The notes under the pieces were generated by a model that saw only the letters and a program-made list of their open reading frames with translations, was not told the origin of the DNA and searched no databases. Position numbers and translations under genes: made by a program. From the NCBI GenBank assembly GCA_024689585.1, contig JAILDF010000313.1, positions 1-32,579 of the forward strand: a DNA stretch of 32,579 nucleotides, read 5' to 3'. Below, in pieces: positions 15,156 to 22,370 of this stretch (the stretch's first letter is position 1; every line of letters starts with the position of its first letter). The stretch comes from Oribacterium sp. (GTDB taxonomy: Bacteria; Bacillota; Clostridia; Lachnospirales; Lachnospiraceae).

Positions 15156-16329
15156 TCTTGCTCTTAAGAGCATCTGGGCAAACAAGATGCGTTCGTTTCT
15201 TACGATGCTTGGTATCATCATCGGTGTTGCGGCGGTTATCATTCTGGTAGGAATAGTAAACGGCGAGATGTCCTTTATGACCTCAAGCTTTGCCTCAATG
15301 GGAACCAACCGTATCAACGTAAATGTCACAAATCTCAGTTCCCGTTCGGTAAGCGTGGACGAGATGTATGACTTCTATCAGGATAATGAAAAGTATTTTT
15401 CACATCTTTCACCTACGGTAAATGTCAGCGCCACTGTAAAGGTGGGTAATGAAAACTCCTCAAACACTTCTGTCACAGGTGTTTCGGAGGACTATCTGGA
15501 TATCATGGCTTATGACCTTGATAAAGGCCGTTTCATCCAGTACGCAGACATTGCCGCAAGACAGAAGGTTGCGGTCATCGGACTTTATGTGGCGAAGACC
15601 TATTACGAGAGCGCCGAAAAGGCTCTCGGACAACGCATAAGTATTAACGGAACAAAGTATGAGATAGTGGGCGTTGTTGAAAGGCAGACCTCCGAAAGCG
15701 ACGAGATGAGCGAGGGCGGAAGTGATGATTTCGTTTACATCCCCTACACTGCAGCCGTAAAGCTGTCCCGAAACGGAACCATCAACAGCTACACCTTCAC
15801 TCTTCATGATGAATACGTTGAGGAATCCTCAACCGTCACCACTATCATCGAGGATTTCCTTTACACCATCTTCAAAAACGATGACCTCTACAAAGTCACA
15901 GCCATGAGCGAGCTCCTGGATTCCATGAACGAGATGATCGCATCCATGTCTCTGATGCTGGGCGGTATCGCAGGAATCTCACTTCTTGTTGCCGGCGTGG
16001 GTGTCATGAACATCATGCTGGTATCCGTAACGGAGAGAACCAGAGAGATCGGTATCAGAAAGGCTCTCGGTGCAAAACGTTCCACCATACTTACTCAGTT
16101 TGTCATTGAGGCGGCTGTTACCAGTTCCATGGGCGGACTCATCGGCATTGTAGTCGGATTCATAGGTACTACACTGGCAGGCAAGGTGATGAACATTGAC
16201 GCACAGCCCTCCTTAGGCTGGGTCATCGCCTCCTTCAGTATTTCCATCGCCATCGGTCTCATTTTCGGTTACATGCCCGCAAGAAGCGCGGCAACTCTGA
16301 ACCCGATTGACGCACTGAGGTCGGATTAA
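15139..16329 (+). CDS. MacB/FtsX-family ABC transporter permease
   Basis: This is a four-helix permease of about 396 residues. TM1 is near the N-terminus (MRSFLTMLGIIIGVAAVIIL), followed by a ~220-residue MacB-type extracytoplasmic domain. The FtsX-type C-terminal helices include IAGISLLVAGVGVMNIMLV, the coupling motif TERTREIGIRKALGAKR, and two further helices before the terminal LNPIDALRSD. The ATG at 15139 is preceded by GGAGG at 15131-15135 and lies inside the ATPase gene; an in-frame ATG at 15118 has no ribosome site. It pairs with the upstream ATPase and adaptor, and an intrinsic terminator ends the operon. Confidence 0.92.
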   Translation: MLNSFNLALKSIWANKMRSFLTMLGIIIGVAAVIILVGIVNGEMSFMTSSFASMGTNRINVNVTNLSSRSVSVDEMYDFYQDNEKYFSHLSPTVNVSATVKVGNENSSNTSVTGVSEDYLDIMAYDLDKGRFIQYADIAARQKVAVIGLYVAKTYYESAEKALGQRISINGTKYEIVGVVERQTSESDEMSEGGSDDFVYIPYTAAVKLSRNGTINSYTFTLHDEYVEESSTVTTIIEDFLYTIFKNDDLYKVTAMSELLDSMNEMIASMSLMLGGIAGISLLVAGVGVMNIMLVSVTERTREIGIRKALGAKRSTILTQFVIEAAVTSSMGGLIGIVVGFIGTTLAGKVMNIDAQPSLGWVIASFSISIAIGLIFGYMPARSAATLNPIDALRSD

Positions 16330-16336
16330 AATATGT

Positions 16337-16380
16337 AAAACACATAAGTCGAATCATCAGGCTTATGTGTTTTTTGTTTT
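16337..16380 (+). terminator. Intrinsic terminator ending the SLH/export operon
   Basis: AACACATAAG pairs with CTTATGTGTT across a 13-base loop and is followed by TTTTTTGTTTTG, eight bases after the permease stop codon. Confidence 0.87.
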
Positions 16381-16449
16381 GTTCAAATGTAATCATTATG
16401 ATAATTTGACCACTTTTAGGAATTCAACCATCCCATACAAGCTTTGTTG

Positions 16450-16455
16450 TATAAT
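16450..16455 (+). promoter_or_regulatory. Possible -10 box upstream of the epimerase gene
   Basis: TATAAT lies 72 bases before the start codon at 16528. No convincing -35 sits 16-18 bases upstream; a TTGACC is too far away. Confidence 0.35.
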
Positions 16456-16527
16456 TTAAAAAGCGAAATTCCCTGAACCGGCACAAGCTATTTATATTGG
16501 GAAGATTATATTTTTGGAGGACTTCAC

Positions 16528-17205
16528 ATGCAGGATTTGATAACAGGAACAGTTGCAAAAAAGGCAGACATGATTGCCATGAGAGAGATGGGCTTTGAGT
16601 CCCTTGCCTTGATGGAAACTGCCAGCTCAAAAATAGCCATATATATAAACCGGCATTATACCTACGAGCGGGATGCCCGCATACTGGTACTTGCAGGTGT
16701 CGGCAACAACGGAGCAGACGCGGTGGCTGCTGCCCGCATGCTTAAGGAGACCGGCTACGACCCGATTGTATGGGTTGTGGGAAAGCTTGAAAAGGCAAGC
16801 TGGGAATTTCTTTATCAGATGTTTCACTTTCAGAAGCTTCTCGGAAGAGTAAATCTTTACCGTGCCGGTGACGAGCTTCCGGACTGTGACATTTGCATCG
16901 ACGGAATCTTCGGCATAGGCCTTCACCGCCCTGTAGAAGGTGTTTACAGGAGCTTCATAGAAGAGGCCAATGCTCACACCCGTGGCTTTACCCTTGCCAT
17001 CGACGCGCCCTCCGGCATCAATACCGACACCGGTGAGCTTCTGGGATGCGGCATAAAAGCGGATGTGACCATCACCTTCGGAAAAAACAAGACCGGACTT
17101 ATAACCGGGGCCGGAAAAGAGTACAGCGGGAAAATCTTTGTTGAGGATATAGGCATCCCTGAGGAGGCTTATACAAAGGCAGAAGAAGCGCTTAACAGGA
17201 CTTAA
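16528..17205 (+). CDS. nnrE: NAD(P)H-hydrate epimerase domain protein (YjeF_N), stand-alone
   Basis: The family interconverts the R and S hydrates of damaged NAD(P)H so that the partner dehydratase can repair them. The protein is 225 residues and holds only the YjeF N-terminal (Rossmann-like) domain. Visible motifs are GVGNNGADAVAAARML (~55-71; the family form is usually GNNGGDG), DGIFGIGLHRPVEG, and AIDAPSGINTDTG with the conserved Asp. Many bacteria fuse this domain to the ADP/ATP-dependent dehydratase; that half is absent here and not seen elsewhere in the window. GGAGG lies 9-13 bases before the ATG at 16528. The GADA replacement may alter substrate handling. Confidence 0.85.
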   Translation: MQDLITGTVAKKADMIAMREMGFESLALMETASSKIAIYINRHYTYERDARILVLAGVGNNGADAVAAARMLKETGYDPIVWVVGKLEKASWEFLYQMFHFQKLLGRVNLYRAGDELPDCDICIDGIFGIGLHRPVEGVYRSFIEEANAHTRGFTLAIDAPSGINTDTGELLGCGIKADVTITFGKNKTGLITGAGKEYSGKIFVEDIGIPEEAYTKAEEALNRT

Positions 17206-17281
17206 ACACTTTAATAGCATTAAAAAAGCAACACGCTATACAAAAATAATTACAAAAAGGCTTAAATTTTTCATTTTTCTG

Positions 17282-17310
17282 TTTACTTTTCATTTGAATA
17301 AGACTAATAT
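17282..17310 (+). promoter_or_regulatory. Promoter of the SARP-like regulator gene
   Basis: TTTACT (17282-17287) and TAATAT (17305-17310) are 17 bases apart. A second possible pair, TTGAAT with ATAAAA at 18 bases, overlaps it. The surroundings are very AT-rich. Confidence 0.5.
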
Positions 17311-17345
17311 AAAACTTATAAAATGTCTTAAAGTAAGGGGAAATT

Positions 17346-18608
17346 ATGAGTGAAAACAAAATAGACATACGTATGCTCGGTGGTTTTTCCATTTCTGTCA
17401 ACGGACAGTACATGGGACTCGGGCAGAATAACAAAGCAAATTTCTTAAAGCTTATCCAGATCATTCTTTTAAATTATAAGAAGGGCATCTCCAAGAGAGA
17501 GCTGATAGACGGAGTTTTCGGCTACAAGGATCTTCTTGACGAAAACAACAGCTTAAACAACCTGCTTCATCAGGCAAGAACACAGCTTAAAAAGAGCGGT
17601 GTTCCCGGAAAGCGGTATATCGAAGGAAAGAAAGGTATCTACTACATTGAGAAGCCCGAAGGCTACGAGGTGACTCTTGATGTAAAGACCTACACTGACG
17701 ATTGCCGCAAGGCTGCCGAAGCCGAAGATGAGGAGTCAAAAGCAAAGCTTTACGAGCAGGCTTTCGAACTTTATAAAGGTGAACTTCTTCCCGAATTTTC
17801 CACAGACAACTGGGTTATCGTTGAATCTGTCAAGCTGAAGCATCTCTTCGATGAGCTTGTATTGTTCCTCGGTGATTACTACAGAAAAAAAGAAGATTAC
17901 AACAATCTCTACAAGCTATACAGCAAAGCCAGCCAGATTTATCCTGACGGCGGATGGCAGATCAATGTTATCGACGCGTTGATCCTTCGCAAAGAATACA
18001 AAGAAGCTTATGAGCTCTACAATAAAACAGCCCGTTATTATCTTGATGATCTGGAAGTTCCTCTTCCTGACGACCTTATCAAGTGCTACGAACGCATTTA
18101 TGATGACATCAAGGTTGTTTCCGATGATATCGAGGAAATCCAGGCTGGTATCCTTGAGCGTGATGCAGCTCTTAAAAACAGTAAGGGCGACAGTCGCAGC
18201 CTTGGTTCATACTACTGCGCATTCTCAAGCTTCATCGACGTTTACAATGTTCTCCGTCGTAACCTGGTACGCAGAGGTAACTCCATCTTTATGATGCTTT
18301 GTACTCTGGTTGACTACGAAGGAAAACCTATACAGAATCAGGAGAAGCTTTCCGCAAGAGCCGAAGCCTTGAAAAACGCTCTCTATGCAGAACTCAGACA
18401 AGGTGATGTCTATACAAAATACAGCTCAAGCCAGTACCTCCTTCTTCTGATAGGTACCAAAAAAGAAGATTGCGGCATAATCTATCACAGAATTTCCAAG
18501 AAGCTTAAGGAACTTGCCGGTTCCCGTGCCGAACTCAAGTACCGCATTGTTTCTCTTGCCGAGATTCCATCGGTTTTGGAGAATGCAAAGAATGCCGACC
18601 TTTTCTAA
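17346..18608 (+). CDS. SARP/BTAD-type transcriptional regulator with degenerate GGDEF-like C-terminus
   Basis: This is a 420-residue cytoplasmic protein. Residues ~5-105 form an OmpR-type winged helix as in SARP regulators (IRMLGGFSISVNGQ, ISKRELIDGVFG, and a wing region ending KKGIYYIEKP). Residues ~110-260 are helical and match the bacterial transcriptional activation domain (VKTYTDDCRKAAEA, YEQAFELYKGELLPEF, and TPR-like helices after YRKKEDYNNLYKLYSKA). Residues ~285-415 follow the outline of a diguanylate cyclase domain, but the signature is SSSQY at ~360-364 where GGDEF would stand, so it should not make c-di-GMP. AAGGGGA precedes the ATG. The gene is monocistronic with its own promoter. 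Targets are unknown; the neighbouring symporter is one candidate. Confidence 0.82.
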   Translation: MSENKIDIRMLGGFSISVNGQYMGLGQNNKANFLKLIQIILLNYKKGISKRELIDGVFGYKDLLDENNSLNNLLHQARTQLKKSGVPGKRYIEGKKGIYYIEKPEGYEVTLDVKTYTDDCRKAAEAEDEESKAKLYEQAFELYKGELLPEFSTDNWVIVESVKLKHLFDELVLFLGDYYRKKEDYNNLYKLYSKASQIYPDGGWQINVIDALILRKEYKEAYELYNKTARYYLDDLEVPLPDDLIKCYERIYDDIKVVSDDIEEIQAGILERDAALKNSKGDSRSLGSYYCAFSSFIDVYNVLRRNLVRRGNSIFMMLCTLVDYEGKPIQNQEKLSARAEALKNALYAELRQGDVYTKYSSSQYLLLLIGTKKEDCGIIYHRISKKLKELAGSRAELKYRIVSLAEIPSVLENAKNADLF

Positions 18609-18650
18609 GGTCCCGGTATGACGGATAAACTTCTTATCATTAACCGTGTA

Positions 18651-18693
18651 AGCCGCCGGTCATTTTTGACCGACACCTTTTTATCCGGCGGCT
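18651..18693 (+). terminator. Hairpin after the SARP-like gene
   Basis: AGCCGCCGG (18651-18659) pairs with CCGGCGGCT (18685-18693), with an inner GGTC/GACC pairing as an alternative. The downstream CTGTTTAAAT is a poor U-tract, so termination would be partial. Confidence 0.55.
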
Positions 18694-18709
18694 CTGTTTA
18701 AATAATTCA

Positions 18710-18739
18710 GGGCTTGCAGTTTGCTGCAAGCCCTTTTTT
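18710..18739 (+). terminator. Strong terminator or attenuator just before the symporter gene
   Basis: GGGCTTGCAG and CTGCAAGCCC form a perfect 10-bp stem with a TTTG-type loop, followed by TTTTTT. The Shine-Dalgarno of the next gene begins directly after the U-tract, and the start codon is 12 bases further on. Any symporter transcript with a leader must include this hairpin, which points to conditional termination as well as ending the upstream gene. Confidence 0.85.
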
Positions 18740-18750
18740 GAGGAGATTTT

Positions 18751-20130
18751 ATGAACGATAATCGTGAAAGTTTTAAATCAAGACTGGGCTTTCTTCTGGT
18801 AAGTGCCGGTTGCGCCATAGGAATAGGAAACGTATGGAAATTCCCGTACCTGGCGGGTCAGAACGGAGGAGGAATATTTGTCATATTCTACCTTATCTTC
18901 CTTGTGATCATGGGTGTTCCGGTTCTCACCATGGAGCTTGCGGTGGGACGCGCCTCCCGCAAGAGTGCGGTGCTGGCATATAAAAATCTGGAGCCCTACG
19001 GCAGCAAATGGCATATTCACGGATGGTTTGCCATTGCCGGTGCTTATATCCTTATGATGTATTACACAACTGTTTCCGGCTGGATGGTTTCATACTTTAT
19101 GAAATTTGCCGTCGGTAAATTCAACAATATTTCCCTGGATGAAGTAGATTCCGTTTTTGTCGGGCTTCTTTCAGATCCGGAAGAAATGATGATCTGTATG
19201 ATACTGACAGTTCTGTTGGGTTTCCTTGTATGTTCCTTCGGAATCCAGAAGGGTCTGGAGAAAGTAACAACAGCCATGATGGCTGTTCTTCTTGCCCTGA
19301 TCATTATCCTCGCTATTCACAGCATTACTCTGCCGGGAGCTGCAAAGGGAATCAATTTTTATCTTGTTCCAAACCTTGAGAGAGTAGCAGCGGCAGGAAA
19401 CGGAAGTATCCTGAAAGGTCTTGGTTCGGTTGTTTCCGCTGCCATGAACCAGGCATTCTTCACCCTGAGTCTCGGCGTTGCATGTATGGAGATTTTTGGT
19501 TCCTACATGTCTGACCGCTTTACGCTTGTCAGCGAATCCGTAAGAATCTGCGCTCTGGACACTTTTGTTGCCATAGTCTCCGGTCTCATCATTTTTCCTG
19601 CCTGCTTCAGTTTCAATGTCGATCCCGATGCAGGTCCGAGTCTTATTTTCATGACTCTCCCAAAGGTATTTATGAGCATGACCGGCGGACAGCTCTGGGG
19701 TTCACTTTTCTTCCTGTTCATGTCCTTTGCAAGCTTCAGTACCGTAATAACCGTATTTGAAAACCTCCTGTCCACCTCCATTGATAATTTCAACTGGACA
19801 AGAAAGAAAGCGGTTCTTATAAACTGCATTTTCATACTTATCACAAGCATACCTTGTGTACTCGGTTACAATATCTGGTCCAATGTTCATCTGATAGGGG
19901 CAAGAGACGTTCTTGATTCAGAGGATTTCATCGTATCAAATCTTCTGCTTCCGGGCGGTTCCCTTATATACCTTCTTTTCTGCGTGAGCAAGTGGGGCTG
20001 GGGCTTTGATAACTACGTGAACGAATGCAACAAGGGAGAGGGCATGAAGATCCATCCGGGCGTAAAACGATACCTTCAGTTTGTACTTCCGATTCTGATC
20101 CTTATCATTCTTGTCCGCGGACTTATGTGA
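18751..20130 (+). CDS. Sodium-dependent transporter, neurotransmitter:sodium symporter (SNF) family
   Basis: This is a 459-residue inner-membrane protein of the LeuT/MhsT family, which takes up amino acids or related compounds with Na+. TM1 carries the family hallmark (residues ~14-35, with GIGNVWKFPYLAGQNGGG), including unwound-helix residues that bind Na+ and substrate. Roughly 11-12 hydrophobic helices follow. The TM6 region contains SAAMNQAFFTLSLG and the TM8 region FLFMSFASFSTVITVFEN, both of which carry ion-site residues in the family. The ATG at 18751 has GAGGAG 5 bases upstream. A terminator hairpin immediately precedes the ribosome site. The substrate cannot be assigned from sequence alone. 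Confidence 0.93.
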   Translation: MNDNRESFKSRLGFLLVSAGCAIGIGNVWKFPYLAGQNGGGIFVIFYLIFLVIMGVPVLTMELAVGRASRKSAVLAYKNLEPYGSKWHIHGWFAIAGAYILMMYYTTVSGWMVSYFMKFAVGKFNNISLDEVDSVFVGLLSDPEEMMICMILTVLLGFLVCSFGIQKGLEKVTTAMMAVLLALIIILAIHSITLPGAAKGINFYLVPNLERVAAAGNGSILKGLGSVVSAAMNQAFFTLSLGVACMEIFGSYMSDRFTLVSESVRICALDTFVAIVSGLIIFPACFSFNVDPDAGPSLIFMTLPKVFMSMTGGQLWGSLFFLFMSFASFSTVITVFENLLSTSIDNFNWTRKKAVLINCIFILITSIPCVLGYNIWSNVHLIGARDVLDSEDFIVSNLLLPGGSLIYLLFCVSKWGWGFDNYVNECNKGEGMKIHPGVKRYLQFVLPILILIILVRGLM

Positions 20131-20147
20131 GTTTATTAAAAAAAGTG

Positions 20148-20176
20148 TTGATTTTACGATATTCTTGTGTTATCTT
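20148..20176 (+). promoter_or_regulatory. Sigma-A promoter of the rimP-nusA-infB operon
   Basis: TTGATT (20148-20153) and TATCTT (20171-20176) are 17 bases apart, with TGT before the -10 (extended -10). Transcription would start near 20183, giving a leader of about 70 bases before rimP. Confidence 0.72.
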
Positions 20177-20200
20177 TGTACCGTATTTATTGACTAGTTG

Positions 20201-20234
20201 AAAGGAGCAGGCGTTAAGCCCGCTCCTTTTGCTT
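20201..20234 (+). terminator. Leader terminator/attenuator before rimP
   Basis: AAAGGAGC (20201-20208) pairs with GCTCCTTT (20222-20229). An A-C mismatch and an inner GGC/GCC pairing follow, with a GTTAA loop, and the stem is followed by the interrupted U-tract TTTTGCTT. It lies downstream of the predicted promoter and ends 19 bases before the rimP start codon, so it is inside the operon leader. An imperfect stem with an interrupted U-tract fits a NusA-stimulated terminator. Confidence 0.72.
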
Positions 20235-20253
20235 AAGTTTAGAGGATTTTTAT

Positions 20254-20628
20254 ATGCAGGCAAACGGTGATTACACAGTAAGGGTAAAAAAATATCTCGA
20301 TGAGATGTGCCCTAAAGAAGGGTATCAGGTAGACAGTGTTACTTTTACACTAGAAAATGGAGAATGGTACCTTAGATCTTTCATTTACCGCACAGACGGA
20401 GTCGACATGACTGTAGATGATTGTGCCAGGGTTTCCAGAAAACTGTCAAAATGGCTCGATAAAGAAGATTTCATTCCCGAGCAGTATATGATGGAAGTAT
20501 GTTCACTCGGTTTCAAAGACCAGCCTGGAAACGACGATATCATACCGGATGATGCGGCTGATGATAACGCAGAGGAAACCTCAGATGATGGATCAAATGA
20601 TAATATTACCGGGAGGGGTAAAAACTAA
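20254..20628 (+). CDS. rimP: Ribosome maturation factor RimP, N-terminal domain only with acidic tail
   Basis: RimP helps assemble the 30S subunit. This copy has 124 residues against ~150 for the family. Residues ~1-92 match the N-terminal domain (EGYQVDSVTFTLENGEWYLR, then DDCARVSRKLSKWLDKED). The segment that normally reads LEVSSPGLDRPL is altered to MEVCSLGFKDQ, and the C-terminal SH3-like domain is missing. Instead there is a ~32-residue Asp/Glu/Asn-rich tail. AGAGGA lies 8 bases before the ATG. The stop codon overlaps the nusA start (TAATG). Position as first gene of the nusA-infB operon supports the name. The shortened form could be a real lineage variant or a degenerate copy. Confidence 0.85.
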   Translation: MQANGDYTVRVKKYLDEMCPKEGYQVDSVTFTLENGEWYLRSFIYRTDGVDMTVDDCARVSRKLSKWLDKEDFIPEQYMMEVCSLGFKDQPGNDDIIPDDAADDNAEETSDDGSNDNITGRGKN

Positions 20629-21785
20629 TGAATAAAGAACTTAGCGAAGCACTCGATCTACTTGAGAAGGAAAAAGGAATTTCAAAGCAGTCTCTTATAG
20701 AAGCAATCGAGCTTTCACTTCAGACAGCTTGCAAGAACCACTTCGGTTCTTCCGACAACATCCGTGTCAGTGTAGATCCTGACACCTGCGATTATTCCGT
20801 AATTGCCGACAAAACCGTAGTAGAAGAAGTACTTGATAAAAACACCGAGATCACACTTGCTGATGCAAGAATGATTGATCCCGGATATACACTTGGTTCC
20901 ATCGTCCCGGTAAAGGTTGATTCCAAGACCTTCGGACGTATCGCAACACAGAATGCAAAGGGCGTTATAGTACAGCGCATACGTGAAGAGGAGCGTAAGG
21001 TTCTTTACAACGAGTACTACTCCATGGAGAAGGAAGTTGTTACAGGAACAGTTGACAGAGATAACGGAAGATCCATTATCATCAATTTAGGTAAGGTTGA
21101 CGGATATCTTTCAGAGAATGAGCAGATCAAGGGCGAAAAGCTTGAGACCAATGACAGAGTAAAGGTATACGTAGTTGAAGTTAAGGATTCTCCTCGCGGA
21201 CCTCGCGTTATGGTATCCAGAACCCATCCGGAACTCGTAAAGCGCCTTTTCGAAGAAGAGGTTTCCGAAGTAAGAGACGGTATCGTAGAAATCAAGGCTA
21301 TCTCCCGCGAAGCCGGTTCCAGAACCAAGATGGCTGTTTTATCAAACGATCCCGATGTTGATCCTGTTGGAGCATGTGTAGGTCTCAACGGTTCCAGAGT
21401 CAATACTGTGGTAGAAGAACTTCGCGGAGAGAAGATCGATATCATTAACTATGACGAGAACCCTGCATACCTTATCGAAAATGCTCTTTCACCTGCAAAG
21501 GTTATCGCCGTTATCGCGGATCAGGATAATAAGGAAGCCATGGTCATCGTACCTGACGCCATGCTCAGTCTTGCCATCGGTAAGGAAGGACAGAATGCCC
21601 GCCTTGCTGCAAAGCTTACAAACTACAAGATCGATATCAAATCAGAGTCCCAGGCTCAGGAGCAGGGTATCTTTGATGAGATGGGTATCGATTATCAGGG
21701 TGAAGACTATGAAGATGATGGTGTAGCCGAAGATGATTACGAGTCAGATTCAGAAATGATTTCTGATGAAAGTGAAGAAGTATGA
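20628..21785 (+). CDS. nusA: Transcription termination/antitermination factor NusA
   Basis: NusA binds RNA polymerase and nascent RNA, and modulates pausing, termination and antitermination. The 385-residue protein shows the polymerase-binding N-terminal domain (~1-125; MNKELSEALDLLEKEKGISK), an S1 domain (~130-200; GTVDRDNGRSIIINLGKVDG) and two KH domains (~205-345) with VGLNGSRVNTVVEEL and IGKEGQNARLAAKL. A short acidic tail (~350-385) follows, of the Gram-positive length without the proteobacterial acidic repeats. The start overlaps the rimP stop by one base, and the 3' end overlaps rnpM. It probably regulates its own operon through the leader hairpin at 20201-20234. Confidence 0.97.
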   Translation: MNKELSEALDLLEKEKGISKQSLIEAIELSLQTACKNHFGSSDNIRVSVDPDTCDYSVIADKTVVEEVLDKNTEITLADARMIDPGYTLGSIVPVKVDSKTFGRIATQNAKGVIVQRIREEERKVLYNEYYSMEKEVVTGTVDRDNGRSIIINLGKVDGYLSENEQIKGEKLETNDRVKVYVVEVKDSPRGPRVMVSRTHPELVKRLFEEEVSEVRDGIVEIKAISREAGSRTKMAVLSNDPDVDPVGACVGLNGSRVNTVVEELRGEKIDIINYDENPAYLIENALSPAKVIAVIADQDNKEAMVIVPDAMLSLAIGKEGQNARLAAKLTNYKIDIKSESQAQEQGIFDEMGIDYQGEDYEDDGVAEDDYESDSEMISDESEEV

Positions 21786-22057
21786 CCGGTATGAAGAAAC
21801 TGCCGGAAAGAACCTGTATAGGCTGTGGTCAGAAAAGAGAAAAACCTGACCTTATACGTATCGTCCATTCACAGGACGATACCTTCAGCATTGATCCGAC
21901 CGGCCGGAAAAACGGCCGCGGTGCATATATCTGCAACGACCTTGCATGCTTTGAAAAAGCAGTTAAACGCAAGGCACTGGATCGTGCTTTCAAGGTAAGT
22001 ATTTCTGAAGCTACAGCACAGGCACTCAGAGAGGAACTGATAAAGCTTGATAGATGA
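21782..22057 (+). CDS. rnpM: YlxR/RnpM family RNA-binding protein
   Basis: This is a small basic protein of 91 residues belonging to the YlxR family (DUF448), renamed RnpM after reports that the Bacillus protein binds and modulates RNase P. Visible motifs are RTCIGCGQKREKPDLIRI, the conserved DPTGRKNGRGAYIC, and CFEKAVKRKALDRAF. The CxxC and the later Cys could support the fold. The ATGA start overlaps the nusA stop codon and the 3' end overlaps the next gene, so translation is coupled within the operon. An in-frame ATG three codons later is an alternative start. Confidence 0.92.
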   Translation: MTGMKKLPERTCIGCGQKREKPDLIRIVHSQDDTFSIDPTGRKNGRGAYICNDLACFEKAVKRKALDRAFKVSISEATAQALREELIKLDR

Positions 22058-22370
22058 TAGAATATACGGTCTGCTGGGCTTATGCCAGAGAGCAGGCAAA
22101 TTGAAAAGTGGCGAGTTCGCAGTGGAAAAATCCCTTAAGGGCGGAAAATCCCAGCTAGTGATAGTTCCCGAGGATGCGTCAGATAACACAAAGAAAAAAT
22201 TCAAAAATATGACAACCTACAGAAATGTGCCGTATTTTGAATTGGGAACTAAAGACAGGCTGGGGGCACAGCTCGGAAAATCCGAACGGTCATCTCTCAG
22301 CGTAGAAGATGAAGGTTTCGCAAAAGCGATGATCAAATATATTGACGGAGGTAATGTGAATGTCAGATGA
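22047..22370 (+). CDS. rplGA: L7Ae-family ribosomal/k-turn RNA-binding protein (YlxQ type)
   Basis: This is a 107-residue protein of the L7Ae/L30e family, which in Firmicutes is encoded between rnpM and infB and binds kink-turn RNAs. The N-terminus [21 protein letters not shown] and the following [16 protein letters not shown] match the family fold. The start appears to be TTG at 22047, overlapping the rnpM end by 11 bases; no in-frame ATG lies nearby, and GAGGA is 11 bases upstream. The 3' end overlaps the infB start by 11 bases. It belongs to the coupled rimP-rbfA run. The exact RNA target is unknown. Confidence 0.9.
   Translation: MIDDRIYGLLGLCQRAGKLKSGEFAVEKSLKGGKSQLVIVPEDASDNTKKKFKNMTTYRNVPYFELGTKDRLGAQLGKSERSSLSVEDEGFAKAMIKYIDGGNVNVR

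Noticed and set aside
16627-17220. A 197-codon minus-strand frame opposite the epimerase gene
   Set aside because: The plus strand carries clear YjeF_N motifs; the antisense frame has no recognisable domain.
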